DNA of 64,000 nucleotides from Rhodocyclaceae bacterium (GTDB lineage Bacteria; Pseudomonadota; Gammaproteobacteria; Burkholderiales; Rhodocyclaceae). Made by a program: the position numbers and the translations under genes. Positions 38,584-47,425 of the stretch are shown one piece after another; positions within the stretch are counted from its first letter, which is position 1; every line of letters starts with the position of its first letter. The notes below the pieces were generated by a model, which was given only the letters and a program-made list of their open reading frames with translations, searched no databases and had not been told where the DNA came from. The DNA is taken from NCBI GenBank assembly GCA_006218025.1, contig VBWA01000008.1, positions 1 to 64,000 on the forward strand, read 5' to 3'.

Positions 38584-40296
38584 TCAGGCCGCTTCGAAAT
38601 GCTCCAGCATCAGTTGCACGGTCTGCGTGCCGTTCCATTCGTTGATATCGACGCGGAACGCGGCGCGGATGCGCCCTGGTGCGCTTTCAGCAAAGTTGAA
38701 CTGGATCGCGTCGAAGCGCTGGCCGCCTTTTTGCAGCTTGAGCTTGAGGTGCTTGTCTTTCAGGACGCGCTGGTTCAGCACCTCGAAGCTGTCGGCGAAC
38801 AGCGGCGCAGGGAAAGCCTGGCCCCAGACTTCCTGCTGCATCAGGCGCACGGCTTCGAGCGAAAAGTAGCCGGATTCGAGCGGGCCGTCGGTTTCCAGCG
38901 TGCGCATGAGTTCCGCCGGAGAGAGCAGTTCACGGCAGACCTTTTCGAAGCCGGCCTCGAATTCGGCGAGACGATCTTCGTTGAGCGTCAGGCCGGCCGC
39001 TGCCGCGTGGCCGCCGAAGCGCAGCAGCAGGCCCGGGTGCCGCTTGGCGACGAGGTCCAGCGCATCGCGCAGATGCAGGCCGGGAATCGATCGGCCGGAA
39101 GCCTTCAGTTCTCCCGCGTTGCCGCGGGCGAAGGCGAAGGTCGGGCGGTGGAGTTTTTCCTTGACCCGGCCGGCGAGGATGCCGATCACGCCCTGATGCC
39201 AGCCGGGGTCGAACAAGGTGAGGCTGGCCCGATTGCCGGCGTCGAGCGAGGCCAGCAGCAGTTCGGCGTCCTCGCGCATGTCGGTTTCGATCACGCGCCG
39301 CTCGCGGTTGATGGTGTCCAGTTGCTGGGCGATGTTCATCGCGCGGCCGGGGTCGTCGGTGACCAGGCATTCGATGCCCAGCGACATGTCGGCCAGGCGC
39401 CCGGCCGCATTGAGGCGCGGGCCGAGGGCAAAGCCGAGATCGAAGGTCGCAGCGCGGCTTGGCTCGCGGCCGGCGACGGAAAACAGCGCACGCACGCCGG
39501 CCTGCATCTGGCCGCCGCGAATGCGCGCCAGGCCCTGGGCGACGAGGATGCGGTTGTTGCGGTCCAGCGGCACCACGTCGGCCACGGTGCCCAGCGCCAC
39601 CAGATCGAGCAGGCCGGCCAGATTCGGCTCCGGCTGCGCGGCATAGGCGCCGCGGCTACGCAGTTCGGCGCGCAAGGCCAGCGCGACGTAGAACATCACG
39701 CCGACGCCGGCCAGCGCCTTGCTCGGAAAATCGCAGCCCGGCTGGTTGGGGTTCACGATCACGTCGGCGTCAGGCAACTCCTCATTTGCCAAATTCGCCG
39801 GCAGATGGTGATCGGTAATCAGCGTTGCGATGCCGTGACGCTTGAGCTCGGCCACGCCTTCGACGCTGGCGATGCCGTTGTCGACCGTGATCACCAGATC
39901 GGGCTGCCGTGTCGCCGCCAGTTGTGCGACCTCGGGCGAGAGTCCATAGCCGAGCGTGAAGCGGTCGGGCACCAGGTAATCGACCGTGGCGCCCATCGTG
40001 CGCAGTGCGCGCAGGCCGACGGCGCAGGCGGTGGCGCCGTCGCAGTCGTAGTCGGCGACGATCAGCATCTTGCGGCCGGCGGCGATGGCATCGGCGAGCA
40101 GCATCGCTGCTTCCGCGGCGCCCTTGAGGCGGTCGGGGGCAAGCAGGGCGCTGCTGCGCGTATCGAGTTCGTCCATGCCGCGGATGCCGCGCGCGGCGTA
40201 CAGCCTCGCCAGCAGCGGATGCAGGCCGCCCTGTTCCAGCGTCCAGGTGGCGCGGGGCGGAATGTCGCGCACGGTAATGCGGGTCGCGTGCGTCAT
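38584..40296 (-). CDS. recJ: Single-stranded-DNA-specific exonuclease RecJ
   Basis: 5'-3' exonuclease of recombination and mismatch repair. DHH-family motifs: VADYDCDGATA, TVDNGIAS, and ITDHHLP, then DHHA1 segments FGGHAAAAGLTL. 570 residues, normal length. The start MTHATRITVRD overlaps the upstream gene's stop by 4 bp and is preferred over a longer frame. Confidence 0.95.
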   Translation of the reverse strand: MTHATRITVRDIPPRATWTLEQGGLHPLLARLYAARGIRGMDELDTRSSALLAPDRLKGAAEAAMLLADAIAAGRKMLIVADYDCDGATACAVGLRALRTMGATVDYLVPDRFTLGYGLSPEVAQLAATRQPDLVITVDNGIASVEGVAELKRHGIATLITDHHLPANLANEELPDADVIVNPNQPGCDFPSKALAGVGVMFYVALALRAELRSRGAYAAQPEPNLAGLLDLVALGTVADVVPLDRNNRILVAQGLARIRGGQMQAGVRALFSVAGREPSRAATFDLGFALGPRLNAAGRLADMSLGIECLVTDDPGRAMNIAQQLDTINRERRVIETDMREDAELLLASLDAGNRASLTLFDPGWHQGVIGILAGRVKEKLHRPTFAFARGNAGELKASGRSIPGLHLRDALDLVAKRHPGLLLRFGGHAAAAGLTLNEDRLAEFEAGFEKVCRELLSPAELMRTLETDGPLESGYFSLEAVRLMQQEVWGQAFPAPLFADSFEVLNQRVLKDKHLKLKLQKGGQRFDAIQFNFAESAPGRIRAAFRVDINEWNGTQTVQLMLEHFEAA

Positions 40297-41303
40297 GGCG
40301 GGCCCAGTTCCGTCAATGCACGCGGTTTGCGCCAGAACTTCCACAGATCACGGCGGCTGACATTCAGTTCGGCCGCGGCGAGCTCGCCGGGAGCAAGCAG
40401 GCGCAAGGCGTCGAGCCGGCCGCTGCGCAGCGCGTCGAGCGCGGGCGCCAGCCAGTCGGCTTCGAGGCGTTCCAGTTGCTCGCGCCAGACTATCGCATCG
40501 CCGCTGCGGGCCGGCTGCTCCAGTGCATCGTGGAGCGCCAGCGCGCTGCGCGTCGCCGAGTTGCCGAAGCCGGCCGGCAAGGCATCGGATTCGATCTCCA
40601 GCAGGCGGGCGATGCCTTGGGCGACGGGGTCGTTGCTCCAGAGCGCGTCATGCGGGCTGGCACCGGCGCGCCTGTCGCGTGTGGGCAGGCGTCCGCCGCC
40701 CCAGGGCCAGAGCGAATTCACCACCGGCCGTCCGGCCGCGGCGCGCGCCTGATTCAGCGGGTGGGCGTGCAGGATCATCTGCGCCTCGTTGATGGCGTGG
40801 CGCCACGGCGCGTAAGCGTCTTCAAGCGGCAGCGCCGAGACGGAGCGACCGGCGGCCTCGGGCAGGGTCTGAAAGGCCGGAACACTGACGGACAGGCGCA
40901 GATTCCAGGCGTGCGGCGAGATGAGTTCCAGCTGACCGAGTGCCGCAAAAGTCGGCGCCAGCGCGACGGCGAGCGCCGCGGCTTCTTCGCCGGTCAGTTC
41001 CAGTCGCTGCGGATCATCGACGATCAGCGAGCGCTCCTGGACACGCAGTTGCACCGGATCGAGACAAAGCCAGTCCGCCTCGCCGGGATGTTCCTGCAGC
41101 GCGAACCAGCGCAAGGCCGCCGCGGGAAGCCGAGCGGGCAGTCCTGAAATTTCGGCGAGGATCGCAGCGCTGTCCTGCGGGGGGCGGTGACGCAGCCGGC
41201 CGCGACCCAGGAGGGTGGCAAAGGCGGGCAGGGGCAGGTCACAGGTGAGATCCGCGAGCGCCTGGCGCGTCCAGATGAGGCCAGGCACGATGAGCGTCAG
41301 CAT
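40293..41303 (-). CDS. Uncharacterised protein (annotated in relatives as phosphoglycerate mutase-like)
   Basis: 336 residues, commonly found directly upstream of recJ in betaproteobacteria. It has RPVVNSLWPWGGGRLP, which is a feature of this uncharacterised family, sometimes called a regulatory or phosphoglycerate mutase-like protein. No catalytic motif can be confirmed. The start lies 2 bp from a 20-bp palindrome and is divergent from lolC. Confidence 0.7.
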   Translation of the reverse strand: MLTLIVPGLIWTRQALADLTCDLPLPAFATLLGRGRLRHRPPQDSAAILAEISGLPARLPAAALRWFALQEHPGEADWLCLDPVQLRVQERSLIVDDPQRLELTGEEAAALAVALAPTFAALGQLELISPHAWNLRLSVSVPAFQTLPEAAGRSVSALPLEDAYAPWRHAINEAQMILHAHPLNQARAAAGRPVVNSLWPWGGGRLPTRDRRAGASPHDALWSNDPVAQGIARLLEIESDALPAGFGNSATRSALALHDALEQPARSGDAIVWREQLERLEADWLAPALDALRSGRLDALRLLAPGELAAAELNVSRRDLWKFWRKPRALTELGPP

Positions 41304-41304
41304 G

Positions 41305-41324
41305 GGCGCATGTTAACATGCGCC
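41305..41324. promoter_or_regulatory. 20-bp perfect palindrome between recJ-linked gene and lolC
   Basis: GGCGCATGTTAACATGCGCC reads identically on both strands and fills most of the 39-bp gap between two divergent genes. Possible operator or shared promoter element. Confidence 0.55.
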
Positions 41325-41342
41325 GCCAACCCAATTTATCGA

Positions 41343-42596
41343 ATGAACTACGAACTCCTTATCGGACTGCGCTACACGCGCGCCCAGCCGCGCGAAGGCG
41401 TCGCCAACCGCTTCATCTCCTTCATCGCGCTGATTTCCATGGCCGGGCTGGCGCTCGGCGTGGCGGCGCTGATTGTCGTGCTGTCGGTGATGAACGGCTT
41501 CCAGAAGGAACTGCGCGAGCGGATACTGGGCGTTGTCTCCCACGTCCAGGTCAGCAGCGAAAGCGGCGAGCTGGCCGACTGGAGCAAGGTGGTGCAGGGC
41601 GTGGCGCGGCATCCCCGCGTGAAGGCCGCCGCACCCTACGTGCAGGCCCAGGGCATGCTGACCTTCGACGGCCAGGTGCGCGGCGTCATGGTGCGCGGCA
41701 TCCTGCCCGAAGCCGAAGACAAGGTCGCCGACTTCGCCCGGCACATGAAGTCGGGCAAGCTCGATCAACTGAGGCCGGACGAGTTCGGCATCGTGCTCGG
41801 CAGCGAACTGGCCCGCGCGCTGCGCGCCCGAAGCGGCGACAAGGTCACCCTGCTGGCGCCGCAAGGGCTGGTCACGCCGGCCGCGATCCTGCCGCGGGTC
41901 AAGCAGTTCCGCGTGGTAGGCATCTTCGAAGCGGGCATGTTCGAGTTCGATTCCGGCCTCGCCCTGATCCACATGTCAGACGCGCAAAAGCTCTATCGCA
42001 TGGACGAACGGGTCTCCGGCGTGCGGCTCAAGGTCGATGACCTTTTCGCCGCGCCGCAGATCGGCCGCGAACTGCTGCGCTATCTCGACATGGATGCCTG
42101 GGTCAGCGACTGGACGCGTAGCCACGCCAACTTCTTTCGCGCCGTCGAAATCGAAAAACGCATGATGTTCCTGATCCTGCTCCTGATCGTTGCCGTCGCA
42201 GCCTTCAACATCGTGTCGACCCTGGTCATGGCGGTGACCGACAAGCGCGCCGACATCGCGATCCTGCGCACCCTCGGCGCGAGCCCGCGCAGCATCATGG
42301 CCATTTTCATCGTGCAGGGCGTCCTGATCGGGGCTGTCGGGCTGGCTGCCGGAATCGGCGGGGGCGTGGCTCTGGCGCTCAACATCGACGTCGTGGTGCC
42401 GGCCCTCGAACGCGTGCTGGGCATGCAATTCCTGGCCAAGGACGTGTATTACATCAGCGAGCTGCCTTCCGACCTGCACTGGTCGGACGTCGGAACGATC
42501 GGCGTGGTTTCCTTCGTCCTCACCCTGCTGGCGACGCTGTACCCTAGCTGGCGCGCCTCGCGCACGCAACCGGCGGAGGCGCTGCGCTATGAGTGA
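41343..42596 (+). CDS. lolC: Lipoprotein-releasing system permease LolC/LolE
   Basis: Inner-membrane subunit of the LolCDE ABC transporter, which extracts outer-membrane lipoproteins. Four membrane helices (near residues 25-50 and in the last 150) and a large periplasmic domain. Typical segments: [30 protein letters not shown] and [23 protein letters not shown]. 417 residues. Its stop overlaps the lolD start by 8 bp. Confidence 0.93.
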   Translation: MNYELLIGLRYTRAQPREGVANRFISFIALISMAGLALGVAALIVVLSVMNGFQKELRERILGVVSHVQVSSESGELADWSKVVQGVARHPRVKAAAPYVQAQGMLTFDGQVRGVMVRGILPEAEDKVADFARHMKSGKLDQLRPDEFGIVLGSELARALRARSGDKVTLLAPQGLVTPAAILPRVKQFRVVGIFEAGMFEFDSGLALIHMSDAQKLYRMDERVSGVRLKVDDLFAAPQIGRELLRYLDMDAWVSDWTRSHANFFRAVEIEKRMMFLILLLIVAVAAFNIVSTLVMAVTDKRADIAILRTLGASPRSIMAIFIVQGVLIGAVGLAAGIGGGVALALNIDVVVPALERVLGMQFLAKDVYYISELPSDLHWSDVGTIGVVSFVLTLLATLYPSWRASRTQPAEALRYE

Positions 42597-43374
42597 CACG
42601 CTTGGCCATCCCCCCGGCCCCCTTCCCGGGGAAGGGGGTGACGGTGGTTCGCCGCTGCGCGGCTCCGGGGCGAACGATGGCCGCGCCTTGGGGCGGCCCA
42701 GCGGCGCGGCTATTCTCGAATGCAGCGGCCTGAGCAAGATCTTCCGGCAAGGAGCGGCCGAGGTGCCGGTTCTCACCGGCGTCGATCTGAAAGTCGGCGC
42801 TGGCGATACGGTGGCCATCGTCGGTACCAGCGGTTCGGGCAAGAGCACCTTGCTGCATCTCCTGGGCGGCCTGGACAAACCGACTGCGGGCCAGATCCTG
42901 CTGCATGGCAGGGACCTGGCGCAGGTCGGCGAGGCGGAGCGCGGTCAGCTGCGCAACCAGTCGCTCGGCTTCGTCTATCAGTTCCACCATCTGCTGATGG
43001 AATTCACCGCCGTGGAAAACGTCGCCATGCCGCTCCTGATCCGGCGCCTGCCGCGCGCCGAAGCCGAGCGGCAGGCCACTGCGGTACTCAATCGCGTCGG
43101 TCTCGGACATCGCCTGACTCATCGGCCCGGCGAATTGTCCGGGGGTGAGCGCCAGCGCGTGGCGGTGGCTCGTGCCCTGGTCACCGAACCGGCCTGCCTG
43201 CTGGCCGATGAGCCGACCGGCAACCTGGATCGCAGCGCCGCCAATGCCGTATTCGGCCTGCTGCTGGAACTGTGTCGCGAGCATCATGCGGCGCTGGTGC
43301 TGGTGACCCACGACCTCGACCTGGCGGCGCGCGCTGCCAGGGTGATGCGCCTGCAGGACGGGGTGCTGGTTTAG
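42589..43374 (+). CDS. lolD: Lipoprotein-releasing system ATP-binding protein LolD with repeat-derived N-terminal extension
   Basis: ABC ATPase of LolCDE: Walker [10 protein letters not shown], signature [15 protein letters not shown], Walker [12 protein letters not shown] and VTHD. Family similarity begins at [11 protein letters not shown], about residue 42. The preceding ~40 residues ([14 protein letters not shown]... to [10 protein letters not shown]) are the in-frame translation of an inverted ~100-bp repeat; no other start codon exists before the domain. A 24-bp dispersed repeat matches the strand [13 protein letters not shown] just before Walker A. Total 261 residues against about 225 usual. 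Confidence 0.93.
   Translation: MSDTLGHPPGPLPGEGGDGGSPLRGSGANDGRALGRPSGAAILECSGLSKIFRQGAAEVPVLTGVDLKVGAGDTVAIVGTSGSGKSTLLHLLGGLDKPTAGQILLHGRDLAQVGEAERGQLRNQSLGFVYQFHHLLMEFTAVENVAMPLLIRRLPRAEAERQATAVLNRVGLGHRLTHRPGELSGGERQRVAVARALVTEPACLLADEPTGNLDRSAANAVFGLLLELCREHHAALVLVTHDLDLAARAARVMRLQDGVLV
42600..42712 (-). repeat. ~100-bp GC-rich repeat inside lolD (inverted)
   Basis: On the minus strand: GGGCCGCCCCAAGG, then GCGAAC...GTCA, then CCCCCTTCCC/GGGAAGGGGG hairpin and GGGGGGATGG. Blocks and order match the padB/padC copy. Confidence 0.8.
42603..42640. other. Hairpin encoded inside lolD N-terminal extension
   Basis: GCCCCCTTCCC/GGGAAGGGGG stem within the lolD coding region, five to seventeen codons from the start. 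It would form in the mRNA and could reduce ribosome passage. Confidence 0.5.
42790..42813 (+). repeat. 24-bp dispersed repeat, copy 8 (in lolD coding sequence)
   Basis: AAAGTCGGCGCTGGCGATAC followed by GGTG, encoding KVGAGDTV. The protein fold would accept similar residues, so a selected or coincidental match is possible. Confidence 0.65.
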
Positions 43375-43383
43375 CCGTTGCGC

Positions 43384-43431
43384 TGTGGGGCCGGCTTCAG
43401 CCGGCCATGGCAGACTGAAGTCTGCCCCACA
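43384..43431. repeat. Three-armed inverted repeat (REP-like) between lolD and DUF2062 gene
   Basis: Outer stem TGTGGGG/CCCCACA encloses two hairpins, GCCGGCTTCAGCCGGC and GCAGACTGAAGTCTGC. It lies between two convergent genes and could act as a bidirectional terminator or REP element. Confidence 0.75.
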
Positions 43432-43977
43432 TCATGTGGCGCGGTGGCGCTGGCGCCGGCGATGCCAGGCGCGTATCAGGTATGCCCGCCAGATCACGCG
43501 AACCAGGACATAGCCGGCCAGCGCCAGTCCTGAGGCGAGCAGTACCAGGCCCAGCGCCAGCGGCGCGCCGAGGCCGATCATCCAGTCGCTCAATGCATGC
43601 ATCCAGGCGATCAGGCCGTCCGCGCCGGGCTCGGGTGGCGCGACAAAGTGCCGGCTCTCACCGGGCAGCGCCCATTGTCCGACTGTGTAGGCGACGATGT
43701 AGAGCGGGACGATGGTGAAGGGGTTGGTGTAAAACGTGGTCAGCATGGCCAACGGCAGATTGACACGGAAGACCACGGCGCAGATCGCCGCACCCAGCAT
43801 CTGGAATGGTCCAGGGATCAGTCCGCAAAACAGGCCGGCCGCCGCCGCTCCCGCCACCGAATGACGATTGAGATGCCACAGGCGCGGATGCAGCAGGGTA
43901 TTCTGGAAAGGTGCCAGCCAGCGGTTGGCCAGAATCAATTCATGGTCGGGCAGGAAATTGCGGAGCTTGCGGCGCAT
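43432..43977 (-). CDS. DUF2062 membrane protein
   Basis: 181 residues with a hydrophobic central region and the DUF2062 pattern RHSVAGAAAAGLFCGLIPGPFQMLGA...NPFTIVPLYIVAYTVG. The family is uncharacterised, membrane-bound, and widespread in proteobacteria. Convergent with lolD. Confidence 0.85.
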   Translation of the reverse strand: MRRKLRNFLPDHELILANRWLAPFQNTLLHPRLWHLNRHSVAGAAAAGLFCGLIPGPFQMLGAAICAVVFRVNLPLAMLTTFYTNPFTIVPLYIVAYTVGQWALPGESRHFVAPPEPGADGLIAWMHALSDWMIGLGAPLALGLVLLASGLALAGYVLVRVIWRAYLIRAWHRRRQRHRAT

Positions 43978-44284
43978 GCCGACATTCTAACGGAGCTCGG
44001 GTGGGGACTCCTTCCCGATCAGACGATGCGGATCGACAGTTCGCTGAATACGGCCACGCCGCCGGCGACGTCCCTGTCGCGCTTGCCAATGGCGACCACC
44101 GGTGATTGTCGATCGATGGTCGTGCATATACGCGGGGCACAGGTTTTGGCGGACCGGGCAAGTTTCCAGGTGCATGAATGCCCCTATCAAAAAATTGGTT
44201 TGGACTTCAAACGCTTATCGGGCGAAGAATGCGGCAAACCTTCCCAAAGAGGCGGGCCCGCAACGATTCGAAGGAGGAAACAGG
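43978..44284. other. 307-bp intergenic region, no gene recognised
   Basis: Lies between the divergent DUF2062 and CBS-domain genes. Open frames are present but none has a recognisable start signal or family match. The last 15 bases hold the strong ribosome site (AAGGAGG) of the CBS gene. Confidence 0.5.
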
Positions 44285-44875
44285 ATGCGCCAGTATTCCG
44301 CTTTGCCCAATCGGCCGCTGCAGTCACGCACCGGCGTCCATAGTCCATGCCAGGTATTGCCGCCCAAGGTCACGCTCGATGACCCGGCGCTGGCGGTGAT
44401 GACCGATTTCCAGAAAGTCACCGCCTTCACCGTCGATCCGGATGTCAGCGTCGATACCGCCGCGCGCGTCATGCGCAGGCGCAACGTGCATCTGCTGCTG
44501 GTGATGAGCGGAGAGAGCCATGTGATCGGCATCATCACTTCAAACGATATTCTCGGCGAAAAAACCTTGAAGTGCATCTCTGCCCGCGGCATTCCGCGTG
44601 CCGATGCCCTGGTGCGCGACATCATGACGCCCGAGAGCCAGCTCGAAGTCATCAGCATGGACGACGTGCGGTACGCGCATGTCGGGCATGTCGTGGCGAC
44701 GCTCAAGGGCAAGGGGCGGCAGCATGCGGCCGTGGTGGACGAGGATGCCTCCGGCAATCAGATCCTGCGTGGGTTGTTCGCCTGCTCCCAGATTTCGCGC
44801 CAGTTGGGCGTGCCGGTAGAGACCCCGGAGATTGCCCAGACCTTCGCCGAGATCAGCGTCGCACTGAAGGCTTGA
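44285..44875 (+). CDS. CBS-domain protein
   Basis: 196 residues with a pair of CBS motifs (DPDVSVDTAARVMRRRNVHLLLVMSGESHVIGIITSNDIL and a second beginning VRDIMTPESQLEVI). CBS pairs bind adenosine nucleotides and regulate partner proteins. The start is set by AAGGAGG seven bases upstream; longer frames are unlike the family. Partner unknown. Confidence 0.85.
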   Translation: MRQYSALPNRPLQSRTGVHSPCQVLPPKVTLDDPALAVMTDFQKVTAFTVDPDVSVDTAARVMRRRNVHLLLVMSGESHVIGIITSNDILGEKTLKCISARGIPRADALVRDIMTPESQLEVISMDDVRYAHVGHVVATLKGKGRQHAAVVDEDASGNQILRGLFACSQISRQLGVPVETPEIAQTFAEISVALKA

Positions 44876-44952
44876 GCCTGTTTCTGCAGGAGTCACGCGC
44901 CCGCACCGGCGGGTGTTGATCTGCCGCACCACCGGATGATGCCGGGCGCATG

Positions 44953-45038
44953 GTCTATCCCACCGGGGGATACCGTCCCCAGCCTTCGCCGGGGACATAC
45001 CCCGCAAGGGGATACCGTCCCGGGCAGGCGCCCGGGAC
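44953..45038. repeat. GGGGATACCGTCCC repeat cluster upstream of comEC
   Basis: Two units of GGGGATACCGTCCC each followed by a GGGACAT block (… GCCGGGGACAT …CGCCCGGGACAT). Complement of the GACGGTATCCC elements at 4194-4222 and 25787-25882. The cluster ends near the comEC start. Confidence 0.7.
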
Positions 45039-45050
45039 ATAATGCGGGCC

Positions 45051-47390
45051 ATGCGCATTTTTGTCCTCGGTTTCGCGTTCGGTGTCTGGCTGTTGCAACA
45101 GCAGGCGGAACTGCCGTCGGTGCCGTGGCTTGCCGGAGTGGGGGCGGTCGTGGTGCTGCTGCTGGCACTGCGAAAGTCGGTGCTGGCGACACGGCGGCTC
45201 ATTCGATCTGCAATGCTTGTTTTGGCAGCGGCGGCTCTCGGTTTCTTCTGGGCGTCCGGCTTCGCGCATTTTCGCCTGGCAGAGGAACTGCCGGCAGCGA
45301 TCGAGGGTCGCGACATCGAGCTGACCGGCGTCGTCGCCAGTCTGCCTCAGGCGCTGGAACGCGGCGTGCGCTTCGAGTTCGATGTCGAACAGGCGGCGCC
45401 CGGCGTCCCGCCGCATATATCGCTGGCATGGTATCGCGGCCGCGACGAAGCCGGCGACGACGCGTCGCCGCTGATCCCCGTCCGCGCCGGGGAGCGCTGG
45501 CGCTTCACGGTGCGGCTGAAGCGGCCGCACGGCAACCTCAATCCGCATGGCTTCGACTATGAGGCATGGCTGTTCGAGCGCGGCATCCGCGCCACCGGTT
45601 ATGTGCGTCCGCACAGCGCCGGGCGCATCGATGCGCAGGTGTGGCGACCGGCCTATGCGGTGGAAATGTTGCGCGAAACAATCCGCGACCGCTTTCGCGC
45701 GGCGCTGCCCGATGCCCCCTATGCAGGAGTTCTGATCGCGCTGGCGGTCGGCGACCAGCAGGCAATCGATGCCGAATTGTGGCAAAGCTTCGCGCGCACC
45801 GGGATCACCCATCTGATGAGCATCTCCGGCCTGCACGTGACCATGTTCGCGGGGCTGGCGTACGCGCTGATCGGCTGGCTGTGGCGACGCTCGGCAATCT
45901 TGCCCTTGCGCCTGCCGGCGCAGCATGCGGCCGCGGCCGGAGGCTTCATCGCGGCATTCCTGTATTGCCTGCTGGCCGGTTTTGCGGTGCCGGCGCAGCG
46001 AACGCTCTACATGCTCGGCGTGGTGGCCGTCGCGCGCCTGTCGGGGCGCGAGCTTGCGGCCTCGCGCGTGCTGCTGCTGGCTTTGCTGCTGGTGCTGCTG
46101 CTCGATCCGTGGGCGGTGCTGGCGGCCGGCTTCTGGCTTTCCTTCGGCGCGGTGGCGCTGCTGTTCCATATCGGCAGCGGGCGGTTGGGTCCGGCGCACT
46201 GGGTCATCGAATGGGGTCGCGCCCAATGGGCTGTCACGCTGGGCATGCTGCCGGCGCTGCTGGCCCTGTTCCAGCAGTTCTCGCTGGTCTCGCCGCTGGC
46301 CAACGCCGTGGCAATTCCGCTGGTCAGCTTCGTCATCACGCCTCTGGCGCTGGCCGGGACTCTGCCCGGGCTCGATCCGCTGCTGTCGCTGGCGCATTTC
46401 GTCACGGTAGGGATGATGGTTTTCATCGACTGGCTCGCGGCGCTGCCGCTGGCCATGTGGCAGCAGGCAGCGCCGCCGCCCTGGTCGGTGCTGCTGGCGC
46501 TGGGCGGTGGTGTCTGGCTGTTGCTGCCGCGCGGCTTCCCGGCGCGCTGGCTGGGAGTGCTGGCGTTTCTGCCGCTGCTGACCGTGGTGCCGCCGCGCCC
46601 TGAACCCGGCGCGGCCGCAGTCACGGTGCTGGACGTCGGCCAGGGGCTGTCCGTGCATGTGCAGACGGCCACGCACGATTTGCTGTTCGATGCCGGGCCG
46701 GCCTTCTCGGCGGATGCCGACAGCGGCAATCGCATCATCGCGCCCTACCTGCGGGCCATGGGCGTGCGCGGCCTCGATGCTCTGGTGATCAGCCATGCCG
46801 ACAAGGATCACGAGGGCGGCGCGGCATCGGTACTGGCGGCGCTGCCAGTGGCGATCCTTAAAAGTTCGCTGCCTTTCGAGCATGCCCTGTCGGCGCAGCC
46901 CGTGCCGCAAGAGCCCTGCCGTGATGGCGACGAATGGAACTGGGATGGCGTGCGCCTTGCGATGCTGCATCCCGGTGCCGATCCGCTTTCGCGCAAAACC
47001 AACGACTTGAGCTGCGTGCTGCGCGTCACCACGGCCGGCAAGTCGGTGTTGCTGACCTCGGACATCGAGGCAGTTTCGGAAGACGCGCTGCTCAAGGACC
47101 ATGCCGGCGATCTGGCCGCCGATGTGATGACGGTGCCGCATCACGGCAGCCGCACCTCATCGACGCCGGGCTTCATCGCCGCTGTGGCGGCGCGCGACGT
47201 GATCTTCCCGGTCGGCTATCGCAACCGCTTCGGCCATCCCAAGGATGACGTGGTGGCGCGCTACGTCGAAAGCGGCGCCCGACGGCATCGCACCGACGTC
47301 GACGGTGCGGTGCGGGTCGGTCTGGGCCGCGCGGGCATCGCCTTCCGTCACGAGCGCGAGGAACGGCGCCGTTACTGGCACTCCCGGTAG
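45051..47390 (+). CDS. comEC: DNA internalisation protein ComEC/Rec2
   Basis: Inner-membrane channel for single-stranded DNA uptake in natural transformation. 779 residues: N-terminal DUF4131 region with an OB-like part, the Competence membrane domain (GVLIALAVGDQQAI, THLMSISGLHVTMFAGLAY) and a C-terminal metallo-beta-lactamase domain (VLDVGQGLSVHV, ISHADKDHEGG, PHHGS). A second ATG 9 bp upstream is possible. A 24-bp dispersed repeat lies in the coding sequence at 45172-45196. Genome-wide competence cannot be judged from here. Confidence 0.93.
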   Translation: MRIFVLGFAFGVWLLQQQAELPSVPWLAGVGAVVVLLLALRKSVLATRRLIRSAMLVLAAAALGFFWASGFAHFRLAEELPAAIEGRDIELTGVVASLPQALERGVRFEFDVEQAAPGVPPHISLAWYRGRDEAGDDASPLIPVRAGERWRFTVRLKRPHGNLNPHGFDYEAWLFERGIRATGYVRPHSAGRIDAQVWRPAYAVEMLRETIRDRFRAALPDAPYAGVLIALAVGDQQAIDAELWQSFARTGITHLMSISGLHVTMFAGLAYALIGWLWRRSAILPLRLPAQHAAAAGGFIAAFLYCLLAGFAVPAQRTLYMLGVVAVARLSGRELAASRVLLLALLLVLLLDPWAVLAAGFWLSFGAVALLFHIGSGRLGPAHWVIEWGRAQWAVTLGMLPALLALFQQFSLVSPLANAVAIPLVSFVITPLALAGTLPGLDPLLSLAHFVTVGMMVFIDWLAALPLAMWQQAAPPPWSVLLALGGGVWLLLPRGFPARWLGVLAFLPLLTVVPPRPEPGAAAVTVLDVGQGLSVHVQTATHDLLFDAGPAFSADADSGNRIIAPYLRAMGVRGLDALVISHADKDHEGGAASVLAALPVAILKSSLPFEHALSAQPVPQEPCRDGDEWNWDGVRLAMLHPGADPLSRKTNDLSCVLRVTTAGKSVLLTSDIEAVSEDALLKDHAGDLAADVMTVPHHGSRTSSTPGFIAAVAARDVIFPVGYRNRFGHPKDDVVARYVESGARRHRTDVDGAVRVGLGRAGIAFRHEREERRRYWHSR
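45172..45196 (+). repeat. 24-bp dispersed repeat, copy 9 (in comEC coding sequence)
   Basis: GAAAGTCGGTGCTGGCGACA followed by CGGCG, encoding KSVLATRR, a frame different from other coding copies. One base from the consensus. Confidence 0.75.
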
Positions 47391-47425
47391 GCGATAATCG
47401 ACGCCTGAACCTTGCGGCGCTTGCC

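Noticed and set aside
40947-40972. 24-bp repeat-like sequence in the recJ-linked gene
   Set aside because: Only a GC-rich variant, within an alanine-rich helix; too weak to call.
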